Position numbers and translations under genes: made by a program. The notes beneath the pieces are model-generated. The model was not told the DNA's origin. It was given only the letters and a program-made list of their open reading frames with translations, and made no database searches. Below are positions 52,381 through 62,000 of a stretch of DNA of 64,000 nucleotides, piece by piece (positions within the stretch are counted from its first letter, which is position 1; each line of letters begins with the position of its first letter). Origin of the DNA: Colwellia polaris (GTDB taxonomy: Bacteria > Pseudomonadota > Gammaproteobacteria > Enterobacterales > Alteromonadaceae); contig NZ_NBOE01000004.1 of the NCBI RefSeq assembly GCF_002104515.1, positions 62,001-126,000 of the forward strand. The letters are read 5' to 3'.

Positions 52381-52410
52381 TATTAAGTAGGGTCATATTA
52401 AGTAGGGTCA
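52381..52410. repeat. Perfect 15-bp tandem duplication
   Basis: TATTAAGTAGGGTCA occurs twice head to tail (52381-52395, 52396-52410), followed by GGTACACTTTATTA. Similar GGGTCAGGTACAC words occur in repetitive intergenic DNA of marine gammaproteobacteria as far as I recall. Confidence 0.6.
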
Positions 52411-52910
52411 GGTACACTTTATTAATTATCAGGCAACCAAGAATAATCTCAACGCTCACAATAAGCTTATTCCAGCCTCTCTAACAACGAGTTATTTTGG
52501 TTAAAACTGTTTTTAATGTATTAATGATATAATAAAAGCTAATGTCGGTTATTCGATAACGGTTGACCTAAAGAATGACCGATTGCTAGCGTTTCAATAC
52601 GCAAAAAGTTCAAGTTTACAAGTTCATGCACCTTGATTATTGGATAACTCCATAATAAAAGTAGTCCAACGTTCGACATGACTTTAATGACTTTAATGGC
52701 TTATATCAATTATCCAATATCGCATAAGTGCTATTTTTGCCAATATGCTCACGGCAAAGGAATTACAGCATTGCCAAATCAGTTAAATGACTCAACAGAA
52801 TTTTTGAGCACTCTGTTCAATGTTATTTGGCTACATCCCTTTTACAAAAACGATTACAGTCGAGCTAAATAGAAAATGCAGCGTGTAGACTTGAGTCGTA
52901 ACCTCAATAA
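52411..52910. repeat. Gene-free stretch with a divergent copy of the 211-bp repeat edge
   Basis: Bases 52534-52595 align without gaps to 6304-6365, sharing AAAAGCTAATGTCG and TTGACCTAAAGAAT. This is the right edge of repeat copy 1 plus its flank, so the repeat family extends beyond 211 bp. The 64-codon open frame at 52678-52872 has no ribosome site or protein-like features. Nothing else was recognised. Confidence 0.5.
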
Positions 52911-53423
52911 TTAGTGGTCTTTTTTCCGAGCTGCCGATATCCAGTCAGTTAGCGCGAAGAATAAGCCAGAGAGTACAAATGTGAAGTGAATTCCTACCTT
53001 CCAAGCAAGTTGCTCACCAGTATATAAGTTGCTTACTAAGAAAGCTTTTAGGAGCTCAACTGCAGAGATGGCTACAATGGCACCAATTAATTTTAGCTTG
53101 AGATCCGCAAATCCAACTCGTCCCATCCAAGCTGGCCGATCTTCGTGATCGCTAACCGAAATTTTCGAGACAAAATTTTCATAACCGCTGAAGATAATAA
53201 TTAGTAGTAAACAAGCTACTAGTGAGGTGTCTACTAGCGTGAGAATAGAAATAATTGCATCATGTTCATTTGAGCTCCAAATCATCATAACAAGTGATGA
53301 AAGCTCTTTCATGAACTTCACAAGTAATGTAATTATCGCGACGATCAGACCGAGAAAAAAAGGTGCTAGTAGCCAACGACTAGAAAAAATAAGTGCTTCT
53401 AAATTTTTTTCAAACCAATTCAT
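52911..53423 (-). CDS. UPF0114/YqhA family inner-membrane protein
   Basis: The 170-aa protein has three to four TM helices. Family signature: NLEALIFSSRWLLAPFFLGL (residues 6-25), DTSLVACLLLIIIFSGYENFVS and GFADLKLKLIGAIVAISAVELLKAFL (split). The YqhA family is conserved, of unknown function, with ion-channel-like suggestions only. Single gene. Confidence 0.9.
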   Translation of the reverse strand: MNWFEKNLEALIFSSRWLLAPFFLGLIVAIITLLVKFMKELSSLVMMIWSSNEHDAIISILTLVDTSLVACLLLIIIFSGYENFVSKISVSDHEDRPAWMGRVGFADLKLKLIGAIVAISAVELLKAFLVSNLYTGEQLAWKVGIHFTFVLSGLFFALTDWISAARKKDH

Positions 53424-53542
53424 AAAGTTTCATCAAATAAATAAAATTAAGTGTAATTTTGAATAATACTTCTTTAATTAACAAGGGTAAACAAAGTCTC
53501 AGCGTATAAAAACTTTAAAATGATACTGATTCAAAATAAGGC

Positions 53543-54418
53543 TTATAAAGACTTTATATAAAAATCAAAAGAACTATATTGTCTGCGAGAGCTGGAGATA
53601 TGTTTCCCGTTTTCATCTATCGCATGTACTTCAAATGTATAATAAAAGCCCGATGCTAATTTTTCACTTAAACCATTTAATTTTAGTGACGTGGATGTTG
53701 TTTTTGCTCTATTTGACCATTCAAAAAAGGTGTCACTAGTGGTGTAATCAGTAGGACCTTCTTTTCGATAAACTTGAATTAAATAGTGTGCTGCACCAGG
53801 GTAAGCTTCCCAACCAATTACCACCTCTTGATCAATGCTTACCTCACTTTTCGGGTTTAGCTTTATAACGGGTTTAACAAATGACAAACTCAAACCAACG
53901 CCATCTTTACCGTTACTTACTTTGAAAATATCACTTGAATGAATATTTCTTGGTGCATCAATTAAACCAGATAAATATTTGTTTGCCGTTTGAAAATCAA
54001 TTTCATACCCATTTATTTGATATTCACCAGCAGGTACATTAACTTCATATCTCCCAGTATTATCGGTCGTTGCCCACTGACTCATCACCTCTCCATTCAA
54101 GCCTAATCTAAGCTCAATACCTTTAACTGGCTCACCTTCAGCATAGATAGTACCAATAATTTTTCCTACCCCCGGCGAGAGGGTTTTATTTTTATCGCTA
54201 GGAAAATCACCTGAAAATACAGCAGAGGAGCCTAAGAAACCTAACCTTGGTTTAGAAACACTACTGACCTCGGTAGATATTTCTTCGCCCTCTGTGTATG
54301 GAGTTCGAGCGTTAATCGAATCAATAAAGAAAAACTGAAAATAAACAACTAATATAACAATAAAAGAGAGCGCAAAGCCTGCACCAAAAACCACGCCATT
54401 TATAAATTTTTTGAACAC
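53543..54418 (-). CDS. Membrane-anchored protein with a carboxypeptidase-regulatory-like domain
   Basis: The 291-aa protein starts with GTG. One N-terminal TM (about residues 8-32), then a probably periplasmic part: a beta-sandwich of the carboxypeptidase-regulatory type (about 85-140; GKIIGTIYAEGEPVKGIELRLGLNGE, VNVPAGEYQINGYE), then a fibronectin-like domain (about 185-285; VVIGWEAYPGAAHYLIQVY). No catalytic motif. The ankyrin gene upstream on the same strand is 30 bp away and may be co-transcribed. Function unknown. Confidence 0.6.
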   Translation of the reverse strand: MFKKFINGVVFGAGFALSFIVILVVYFQFFFIDSINARTPYTEGEEISTEVSSVSKPRLGFLGSSAVFSGDFPSDKNKTLSPGVGKIIGTIYAEGEPVKGIELRLGLNGEVMSQWATTDNTGRYEVNVPAGEYQINGYEIDFQTANKYLSGLIDAPRNIHSSDIFKVSNGKDGVGLSLSFVKPVIKLNPKSEVSIDQEVVIGWEAYPGAAHYLIQVYRKEGPTDYTTSDTFFEWSNRAKTTSTSLKLNGLSEKLASGFYYTFEVHAIDENGKHISSSRRQYSSFDFYIKSL

Positions 54419-54448
54419 AACTATCTCGCTTATAATTTAATTCACATA

Positions 54449-55423
54449 CTAACGTTGAGTAACAATTTCTTGGATTAATTTTTTAGCATACTCTATGGAA
54501 TATCCATTTTCATACTCTAAATAATCAAGTAGTGATTTTGCACACTCATTTCCTTCGCAATATGCCTCTAATTTTGCTCCGTGCTTTAACAAAAAAGCGG
54601 CATTGTCATGTTTTTTCATCAACATAGAAAACATGATAGGTGTATATCTAGTGCTACAAATATGCGTGGTTGATACTTTTTTATCAATTAAATATGACAA
54701 TAGCTCTTTGGATTTAGTAGAAGCTAAATGAACGATATTACAATCTACACTGGTCTTAGCTGCGAGTAAGTTTTTGTCTCGTTCAATCAATGTTTTTACA
54801 ATATTCAACTTATCCCAAGAGATAGCATCAAACAGCTTTATTTTATCAGACTTATCTGACGCTAAAATATCAGGTGAAAAGTCTATAACTTTATCAACAT
54901 TTGCCGATTGTATGGTTAAGTAGTCACCTACAAGTGAGTAGTTTGGAATGAACAATGGTGAAGAAAACTCACTTACATTTTCCAATGGTCTACCATCTAA
55001 AGAGAATGAGATCCCGCTGCAAGGATCTACTAGCACATTGTCATCATAATCTGCCCTTATAGCACAACCACGAATAGGACTTACAGCCAGTAGAACGATG
55101 ACTGGGTATTGATTAATCAGCTCATGCTTTTGATATGCATCTTTGGTTGAGTGGTAAAGCATAGTGGCTTTTTCATTCCCACTCGTTTTGGCGTAGCTTT
55201 GGAATGCACTATCTATATCTTGTGGTGTTATCTGAGTATTATTCTTTTTGATGAGCTGTAATTGTTCTTTTGTCGGCTTTAATACCATTGTTGGCATTCC
55301 TTGCCATTCAAAAACGACATGTTTTCCTTCGGGAAGGTTGGCGATATTTATGTTGATTTCATCGTTATCAACAGCATAACTAGAGAAGCTAAATATAAGT
55401 AAAAGTAAGAATGAAATTTTCAT
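54449..55423 (-). CDS. Exported ankyrin-repeat protein
   Basis: The 324-aa protein has a signal peptide (about 1-17, SFSSYA). A first, unassigned domain holds Cys pair CAIRADYDDNVLVDPC (about 135-150). C-terminal ankyrin repeats span about 190-300 (LFDAISWDKLNIVKTLIERDKNLLAA; TPIMFSMLMKKHDNAAFLLKHGAKLEA). Ankyrin repeats mediate protein binding; the partner is unknown. Probably in one operon with the following carboxypeptidase-like-domain gene. Confidence 0.65.
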   Translation of the reverse strand: MKISFLLLLIFSFSSYAVDNDEININIANLPEGKHVVFEWQGMPTMVLKPTKEQLQLIKKNNTQITPQDIDSAFQSYAKTSGNEKATMLYHSTKDAYQKHELINQYPVIVLLAVSPIRGCAIRADYDDNVLVDPCSGISFSLDGRPLENVSEFSSPLFIPNYSLVGDYLTIQSANVDKVIDFSPDILASDKSDKIKLFDAISWDKLNIVKTLIERDKNLLAAKTSVDCNIVHLASTKSKELLSYLIDKKVSTTHICSTRYTPIMFSMLMKKHDNAAFLLKHGAKLEAYCEGNECAKSLLDYLEYENGYSIEYAKKLIQEIVTQR

Positions 55424-55538
55424 AAATCTATTTAAATTTTATAGTATAAACAACTTATTGTAGGTTACTTTATATATGCTTGCTAAGAAATTTAACATAT
55501 AGTCATTATCACTTACTATTACATTTTCACTAATTAAA

Positions 55539-55748
55539 ATGGACTTTATAAAGAAATTTAAAATAGGGTTTTTAATAGCAACTACCATTATTGCTGGCAC
55601 TTATCACTTGTATAGTGATGATGAGTTGAACCCTGAGGCTAGTAAATGGATTGAATATTATTCAATACCAACGGCTCTAAACGAAAATGCTTTTATTGGA
55701 TTAATTGCTTTATCGCCTTCTAACGATATATCTACTTCCCAGCTATAG
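55539..55748 (+). pseudogene. Short hypothetical ORF, probably a decayed N-terminal fragment
   Basis: The 69-codon frame has a TM start (about residues 10-25) then LYSDDELNPEASKWIEYYS and NENAFIGLIALS, which read like the N-terminus of a longer exported protein. After the stop at 55746, another frame continues with protein-like sequence (IDIYETKLGKFKRHSFKIKP) to a stop near 55850, consistent with a frameshift. No good ribosome site. Family not recognised. Confidence 0.35.
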
Positions 55749-55902
55749 ACATATACGAAACTAAATTAGGTAAGTTTAAAAGACACTCATTTAAAATAAA
55801 ACCTAACTGCATTTCATCGGTATTTAAATATTTCGCCAGCTGTGGCTTTTAAAAAAAACACTTTTAAGCATGTAGATGCTAAATTTATCAAAAAATAAAC
55901 AT

Positions 55903-55934
55903 AAAAAAACATCAATCACTACAATTGATGTTTT
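55903..55934 (-). terminator. Terminator of the PEP-CTERM gene
   Basis: AAAACATCAAT (55906-55916) and ATTGATGTTTT (55924-55934) with loop CACTACA; the A-run on the left gives a U-tail on the minus strand. It lies about 30 bp after the PEP-CTERM gene stop. Confidence 0.8.
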
Positions 55935-55964
55935 CTAATACCGAGAAGCTAAATTTATTTTAGA

Positions 55965-56627
55965 CTATTTTTTAAATCGGCGAGATGCTAAACCCATAAG
56001 ACCTAATGCAAAAATTGCAAGTGTAGAAGGTTCTGGTACAGCAGCCACCAAAGTAGTAGCACCTAATGGGTCGTTGAAATGGGTAAAAACTCTAGATGAG
56101 TCTGCAACTGAAAACTCTAATGATGCTTCGCCACCATTCTCAAAAAAGTACAACTCAACAGAATGACTGCCAACACCGAGTAATTTAGAACCTTCGAAAC
56201 GAGTTTCTGGATGTTCGTTCGGATCATTAATAACAAGTTCACCATCTATAAATACAAATACACCATCATCATTAAAAGTTTGAAAGAAATAAGTGTCTGC
56301 GGTATTTGTGAAAAACTCGCCAGTAATGCGAGCGAAAAAGGTGTTATTAAGTGGATGAGAATTACCTAGATTTGCGCCGTTTGCCGAAGGCCATGGGCTG
56401 CTGCCAGGAATTGCTCCAGCGAATCCTGCAGGATCATCCGTAAAGTCAATAACTTCCGAAAGTGCAGACGAGCTAGCATTGTTAGTATTGGCGTAATTTA
56501 TTAATAGATTTACGTCTGCTGACCAATAGTCGTCATATTGTTCAACGAGTAACAAGCCTGCATTTGCCGCGTTACACATGGTTATAAATAAACCAGTAAT
56601 AACTATTTTAAATAATTTAAATCTCAT
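55965..56627 (-). CDS. PEP-CTERM sorted exported protein with a PA14-like domain
   Basis: The 220-aa protein has a signal peptide (about 1-23), a beta-rich domain with PA14-type features (YFFQTFNDDGVFVFIDGELVIND, SVELYFFENGG), and a C-terminal sorting tag: VPEPSTLAIFALGLMGLASR followed by RFKK (TM plus basic tail). Such proteins are processed by exosortase, which is not in this window. A role in extracellular matrix or carbohydrate binding is inference. Confidence 0.85.
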   Translation of the reverse strand: MRFKLFKIVITGLFITMCNAANAGLLLVEQYDDYWSADVNLLINYANTNNASSSALSEVIDFTDDPAGFAGAIPGSSPWPSANGANLGNSHPLNNTFFARITGEFFTNTADTYFFQTFNDDGVFVFIDGELVINDPNEHPETRFEGSKLLGVGSHSVELYFFENGGEASLEFSVADSSRVFTHFNDPLGATTLVAAVPEPSTLAIFALGLMGLASRRFKK

Positions 56628-56840
56628 GTTAATCCCTCTTTTAGTTTTAATCCGTGAATGTTAGTAGATAATTGTAATTATTGTGTATTTAAACAATTGT
56701 TAAGCAAGCATAAAATAAGCCAAATGAAAAATATTCTTTTTTTTCATTCGGTTATACTTTGAGGTAAGATCAGTTAAAAGCGTTATGTAAAATATCCTGA
56801 CATACATAAGCTCTTAAATACTAAACCTTTTCATAGCGGA

Positions 56841-58565
56841 TCATTGCGTTAAGAAAAAACTTCTCAACAAAGCGCCAGCTTTCTCTTTTGGTAATAAGTT
56901 AATTTCTTTGTTTAGCATAATGCCAACAGCGCATAGCTTTTCTGGCTCGTTTTTATAATCTGTTGGCGTGCCTAGTACATCACCATAAGAGGCATCAAAA
57001 GCGATCATTTTATTGATTACTTGGGTAATTAGTTCGTTTTGTTCTGTTGGATCAACTATATAATTATCGACTGATAGAGATTGAATAAGTGAGTTTAAAG
57101 CCAGGGTTTCTTTTTCATTAATTGTTGCCGGTACTATACGAGTAATATCATCAGCAATGCTAATATCGAATACCTCAGGGTAAGTATAGAAGGCACATTT
57201 GGCGGGATATTTTTCTTGTAAAAACTCCATTTGAGCAATTTGTGAATCCATATATTCTATTACTGCATTATCGCCACCTAACTGCATATAGTGATTTATT
57301 CTTTCAACATAAAGGTAATTATTAATAGTGGTTTGAATGGTATTTAAAGGCGTGCCATCTTGAATAAACGCGACCATTTTTTCGCGTACTGCGGCATAAC
57401 CTTCTTTATCGAATACATTCATGCTTTTATAGATTTCGTGTTTTTGTAACTCTTGATCAATTGTTGTTGGGTTTTGCCAGTCGGTAACGCCACTCATCGC
57501 ATAGTCTTGCGAGTCGACAATTTTATCTATTACGCGAGCTTTAATTAATTCTTCTTCAGTTGGAGCCCACATGTCATCGGCACTTACCTTAGATACTTTT
57601 TGAACAAACCAAGGGGCAACATTGGCTTGTTCAAGTTGCGTAAGTAACTCGTTGTTTAATTCTTTTAGTTCGCTACCAGATACGCCACCAAACGAGGCGC
57701 TATGAAAACCTAATTTAGCCCCTTCACCGAGTAGTTTTTCTTTTCCGGCTAGAAAAACAATAGGGCAGGCTGATAAGCACTGAATTTTAGTAAAAGTGAC
57801 CAAATTTTTATTTTTGACGATAGTTGCGAGCTTATTTGCTTCAACTAAACGGCCACCAATACTGTTTAAATGAATAATTTGTACCTGCGGATTATCAGAT
57901 AATACCTGTGATAATTGCGCTGCAGTACCAAACTCGAATCCGCCTTGCAGTTCTATTTCTGTGCCATTATTCATCAATCGAATGGTTACGGGGGGAAGTT
58001 CTGATTGGCCAACGGCAAGTTTACTGCTTGCTAGCATAAAAGGGATGCCAGTTTGATACATGTCGAAGCAGTAGCGAGTTACGCCAATAAACACCATTAT
58101 TTTAGCTATCATTGCCCAGCCCTGAGTGCCGCCTCTTGCAGGGTGTTTATCAGCCGAACGATATAGCCCAACGAGTTGCCAAATAGAGATGCCTGTTATA
58201 ATTATGTAGAAAACGATAATCGCCAAGCCTCTTAATTCAGAAGAGGCATTACTATCCGCTAAAAGTTGAAACAGTGGTGGGGTTATATATAAAAGGATCA
58301 GGCCAATGGCAAATACATTTATCCAATAGCTATTTTCTAGTGATAATAAGCCGCGCCAATGCAAGGCAAACCAATTGCCTTTAGGGGTAACGTAGTTTTC
58401 ACCTGTGTTATTAGTTGCTTCATTACTTTCAATATCAACTAATCGAGAGGCGATTTCTTTTTTAATCTTTTCAGCTATTTCAGGGTAGGCACTTTGGTCG
58501 AGTTGCTTATAGCTTTCTTGCAGTTCTTCGAGCGTGTATTCTTGATAATTTGGCACTGTATTCAC
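56841..58565 (-). CDS. Membrane protein with ClpP/crotonase-fold serine-protease-like domain
   Basis: The 574-aa protein starts with GTG behind AAGGAA. An N-terminal cytoplasmic segment (about 1-70) is followed by TM segments (about 82-102, 112-135, 150-172), then a ClpP-like domain (about 195-350): IIHLNSIGGRLVEAN, nucleophile-type CLSACPIVFLAG (Ser about 267) and LGFHSASFGG (His). A helical C-terminal region (about 370-574) has no recognised family. Many proteobacteria encode such TM-anchored ClpP-like proteins with unknown substrates. The next gene upstream on this strand is the short one at 58642. Confidence 0.7.
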   Translation of the reverse strand: MNTVPNYQEYTLEELQESYKQLDQSAYPEIAEKIKKEIASRLVDIESNEATNNTGENYVTPKGNWFALHWRGLLSLENSYWINVFAIGLILLYITPPLFQLLADSNASSELRGLAIIVFYIIITGISIWQLVGLYRSADKHPARGGTQGWAMIAKIMVFIGVTRYCFDMYQTGIPFMLASSKLAVGQSELPPVTIRLMNNGTEIELQGGFEFGTAAQLSQVLSDNPQVQIIHLNSIGGRLVEANKLATIVKNKNLVTFTKIQCLSACPIVFLAGKEKLLGEGAKLGFHSASFGGVSGSELKELNNELLTQLEQANVAPWFVQKVSKVSADDMWAPTEEELIKARVIDKIVDSQDYAMSGVTDWQNPTTIDQELQKHEIYKSMNVFDKEGYAAVREKMVAFIQDGTPLNTIQTTINNYLYVERINHYMQLGGDNAVIEYMDSQIAQMEFLQEKYPAKCAFYTYPEVFDISIADDITRIVPATINEKETLALNSLIQSLSVDNYIVDPTEQNELITQVINKMIAFDASYGDVLGTPTDYKNEPEKLCAVGIMLNKEINLLPKEKAGALLRSFFLTQ

Positions 58566-58641
58566 GTATAATTCCTTTTATAATAATTTTTGTTAGTGAT
58601 TAATGCGTTTTGGTCGTTTGAGAAAATAGCTGCAATGTTAA

Positions 58642-58860
58642 TTACACGCCATCTTCAATCATCTTCTTAATAATATGCGCTTTAACAAAGTGATCTAATT
58701 GATGTGTTTGTATCCACCAGGTTGCGGCTTCCATTAGTAATTCAGGCGTATCATTTTTATTGGCGAAAAAGGCATAAAATGAAAGCCCTACTTCATTGCC
58801 TTTACTGGCTATTTTTTTATCGCAGACAGTCATTATTTTTTCTCTTAATGCTTTTCTCAT
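58642..58860 (-). CDS. Small conserved hypothetical protein (possibly DUF6500)
   Basis: The 72-aa soluble protein, MRKALREKIMTVCDKKIASKG..., has the conserved-looking core VGLSFYAFFANKNDTPELLMEA and WWIQTHQLDHF. From memory this resembles a small DUF (DUF6500); I cannot confirm the name. It has no TM or signal. It lies 76 bp upstream of the ClpP-like gene on the same strand. The plus-strand overlapping frame at 58704-58901 is a shadow. Confidence 0.6.
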   Translation of the reverse strand: MRKALREKIMTVCDKKIASKGNEVGLSFYAFFANKNDTPELLMEAATWWIQTHQLDHFVKAHIIKKMIEDGV

Positions 58861-59089
58861 TTTTCACTTTACTTACAAAAGACTTATATTGTAATAATTA
58901 ATATCACATAAACTTGAAGTTTTAGACATTATTAACTTATTGGAATTCTATATCGTTCTTGTGCAGCGTAATGGTGCAGGCTAGCTAAGAAAGTGTAACC
59001 ATTATCGCTAGTACTTATCTCAAATAGTCGTTAACATGGTTTTAAAATAAAAATATTCAAATCAATAATAAATAATTTGAAGTAAATTT

Positions 59090-62000
59090 ATGTATAAACT
59101 TTTCAAGTGTATTACATTCCTCATATTGCTTTTTCTAGCTTTCTTCACGAAAGCCGCTGATGTTGAAAGATGGCATTGGCACGATAAAATATTTAAAAAC
59201 TATTCTGTAGCCCAAGGCCAGCCTCATGGCGCTATTAATACTATTTGCGAAGATAAACTCGGCTTTGTGTGGTTGGTAACTACGCATGGCTTAGTTCGCT
59301 TTGACGGTACAAACTTCGAAAATGTACCTACTACAGTTAACGATGAAAACTTCAGTATTAGCGGGATGGTGGCTGACCCTAACGGCATAATGTGGATGTC
59401 GACCAGTATAGGTTTAATGCGTTTTGACCCTTACACTAGAAATTTTAAATCGATCAAACTATTCGCAAACCAGCTTCCGGCTGTAGGTAAAATCTCCATA
59501 GAAACAAAAGATAATACCTCGTTTATTTGGATAGCGTCCGAAATAGGCGTGTTTAAATTTAATACGATGGACCAAACCAGTGAGTTGTATTTTGAAAAGC
59601 TATATTTAGCAAATCCAAACTTAAGAATTTTCAGTATATTAAACGCTAAAAACCATACCGTTTGGATTGGCACTAGCCAAGGGCTTTATTATAAACAAGT
59701 AGATGAAGCTACATTCTCGTCGTTCGATTTAACCGCCTTTTTACCAAACAGTTTACGTATTTCAGCACTTTTACAAACAAGTGATGAAAGCATTTTTGTT
59801 GCTACTCCCCAGAATGGACTTTTAAAAATAGATTCAACATTAGTGGTAACTCAGGCGTTTGCTACTAAAGAGTGGTTATATGCACTTGCCGAGATATCTC
59901 CTGGCGTTATTTGGTTAGGCAGTTTTGGGGGCGGGGTTGTTGAACTAGATTTAGCAAAAAATAGTAGCCAAAGAATGCGCCATAATAGATTAATTGATAC
60001 CAGCTTAGCGAATGATGAAATTTGGCAAATATACCCCGCGAGAAATGGCTTAATATGGCTTGCTACTAATAAAGGCTTAAGTTCGTATAACCCGAAAAAA
60101 CGCGCGCTTAAAACAATATACGGTGATGTAGGCCATGTTAATGGTTTATCAGATATGAATGTAAATTCAGTCGTAGAAGATAACACAGGTAACATTTGGC
60201 TTGGTCTTAGAGAAAAGGGTGTTGATGTTATTAATGCTCAAACGGGGCTTCTAACAAATATTGGTGTTGATGCTGAAAATCCTAATAATGCTTTACCTGG
60301 TGGTGCGGTTGAAGTTTTGTCGGTAAAAACTTCAAATAACAATTTTATTGGCAGTAATTGGGGGATTTACCAATATTGGCAGTCAAAGTTACAAAAGTTA
60401 GATACTGGAGAGCGAAATAATAGCATTTATACCGGCGCCTTATATTTTAACGATAGTTATTTATGGGCTGGCGGAACAGATGGCCTGTGGCGCTTTAGGG
60501 TAGATAAAAATCAACTAACACAATCAAAAAAAATTAATACCTCGACAAATAAATTAACCGATCAGCGTATTTCTGTTATTGGTGAAGGGCGTAATAACGA
60601 AATATTAGTTGGCACTTGGCGAGGTATTAATTGGCTTGATGAAACAGGTAAAGTTATTTACCAACTGCCACAAGCAGAGCAATCAAACATAAGGTTTGAT
60701 CATTTTATTTCGTCATTTTTTTATGATCAACATGACCGATTATGGATTGGCACCGAAGGTGATGGTATTTTTGTATCACAAGACAAAGATCACCCCGTGA
60801 ACTTTATACAAATAGATATAAAACAAGGCCTTTCAAGTAATGTTGTTCGTGCAATGCAATCGGATAAATATGGCCGAGTATGGGTTAGCAGTGTTGCAGG
60901 CATAGACGTAATTGATATTGATAACTTTGCGGTAACGCCTTTATCTGCTCATGATGGCAAACTGTTTGCGCCTTATTACGGTCAAGCGGCCATTGAAACT
61001 TCAGCATCTGAGATAGTTTTTGGCGGTAGTGGTGGAATAACCATTATCGAACCAAGCCTTTGGCAGCCAGACAATAGTTTTGCACCTTTAGTGATTATAC
61101 ATAGTGTTGTTGGGGGGCAAACCTACAGCGGCGCACTTTTAACACAAGATAATGCATCACCTTTAATAGTACCAGCCGAAAACAACAAAATTACCATTGA
61201 ATTCACCTCGCTTGATTTCATTAATAGCCAATTAATAAATTATCGCTATCGTTTACTTGGATTAAGTTCACAGTGGATAATGACAGATGCAGAGCACAAA
61301 ATAGCTGCCTATACCACGTTACCTCCTGGTAATTACCAACTTGAAATACAAAACACTAATCATTTGGGCCATTGGAACGAACAGTCAAAAATATTGCATT
61401 TTGAGGTGTTAGCATTTTGGTATCAAACCCTGATCGCTAAGATCTTACTGGGTGTAGTTATATTAGTTTTAATAGGCTTGTTTATTCGTCTACGGACATC
61501 AAGTTTACATAAACGAAAAGTATTTCTTGAAGAGCAAGTGAAGCGACGTACTTTAGTACTTGAACAAACTACTAAAGCATTAGAAATAAAAACACAGGCG
61601 CTTGAGCAAGTCAGCGTAACAGATCCACTAACAGGCATTAATAATCGCCGATTTTTAGATCGTAATATGCCTGCGGAAATAGCTTTAACGCATCGAAAAT
61701 ATCATAACTTACCGGCTGAGAAACTCGCGCTTGAAGGAGCTGATTTAATCTTTTTCTTAATTGATATTGATTACTTTAAAAAAGTTAATGATCAATATGG
61801 GCATCAAGCTGGCGATGCTGTACTGATTGAATTTACCCAGCGCTTGAAAAAAATAGCGCGTGAAAGTGATTACTTAATTCGTTGGGGCGGAGAGGAGTTT
61901 TTGTTTGTGGTAAGAGAAACATCACGAGACTTAGCGACAAAGCTAGCCGCGCGTATTTGTCAGCAAATTAAACAAAAACCTTTTATTATTAACCAAAATA

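Noticed and set aside
52678-52872. 64-codon plus-strand open frame in the gap after the pilin gene
   Set aside because: No ribosome site, repetitive start (MTLMTLM), no protein-like pattern, and it sits in repeat-rich intergenic DNA.
58704-58901. 65-codon plus-strand frame opposite the 72-aa gene
   Set aside because: Antisense shadow; the minus-strand product has conserved-looking sequence and a sensible start.
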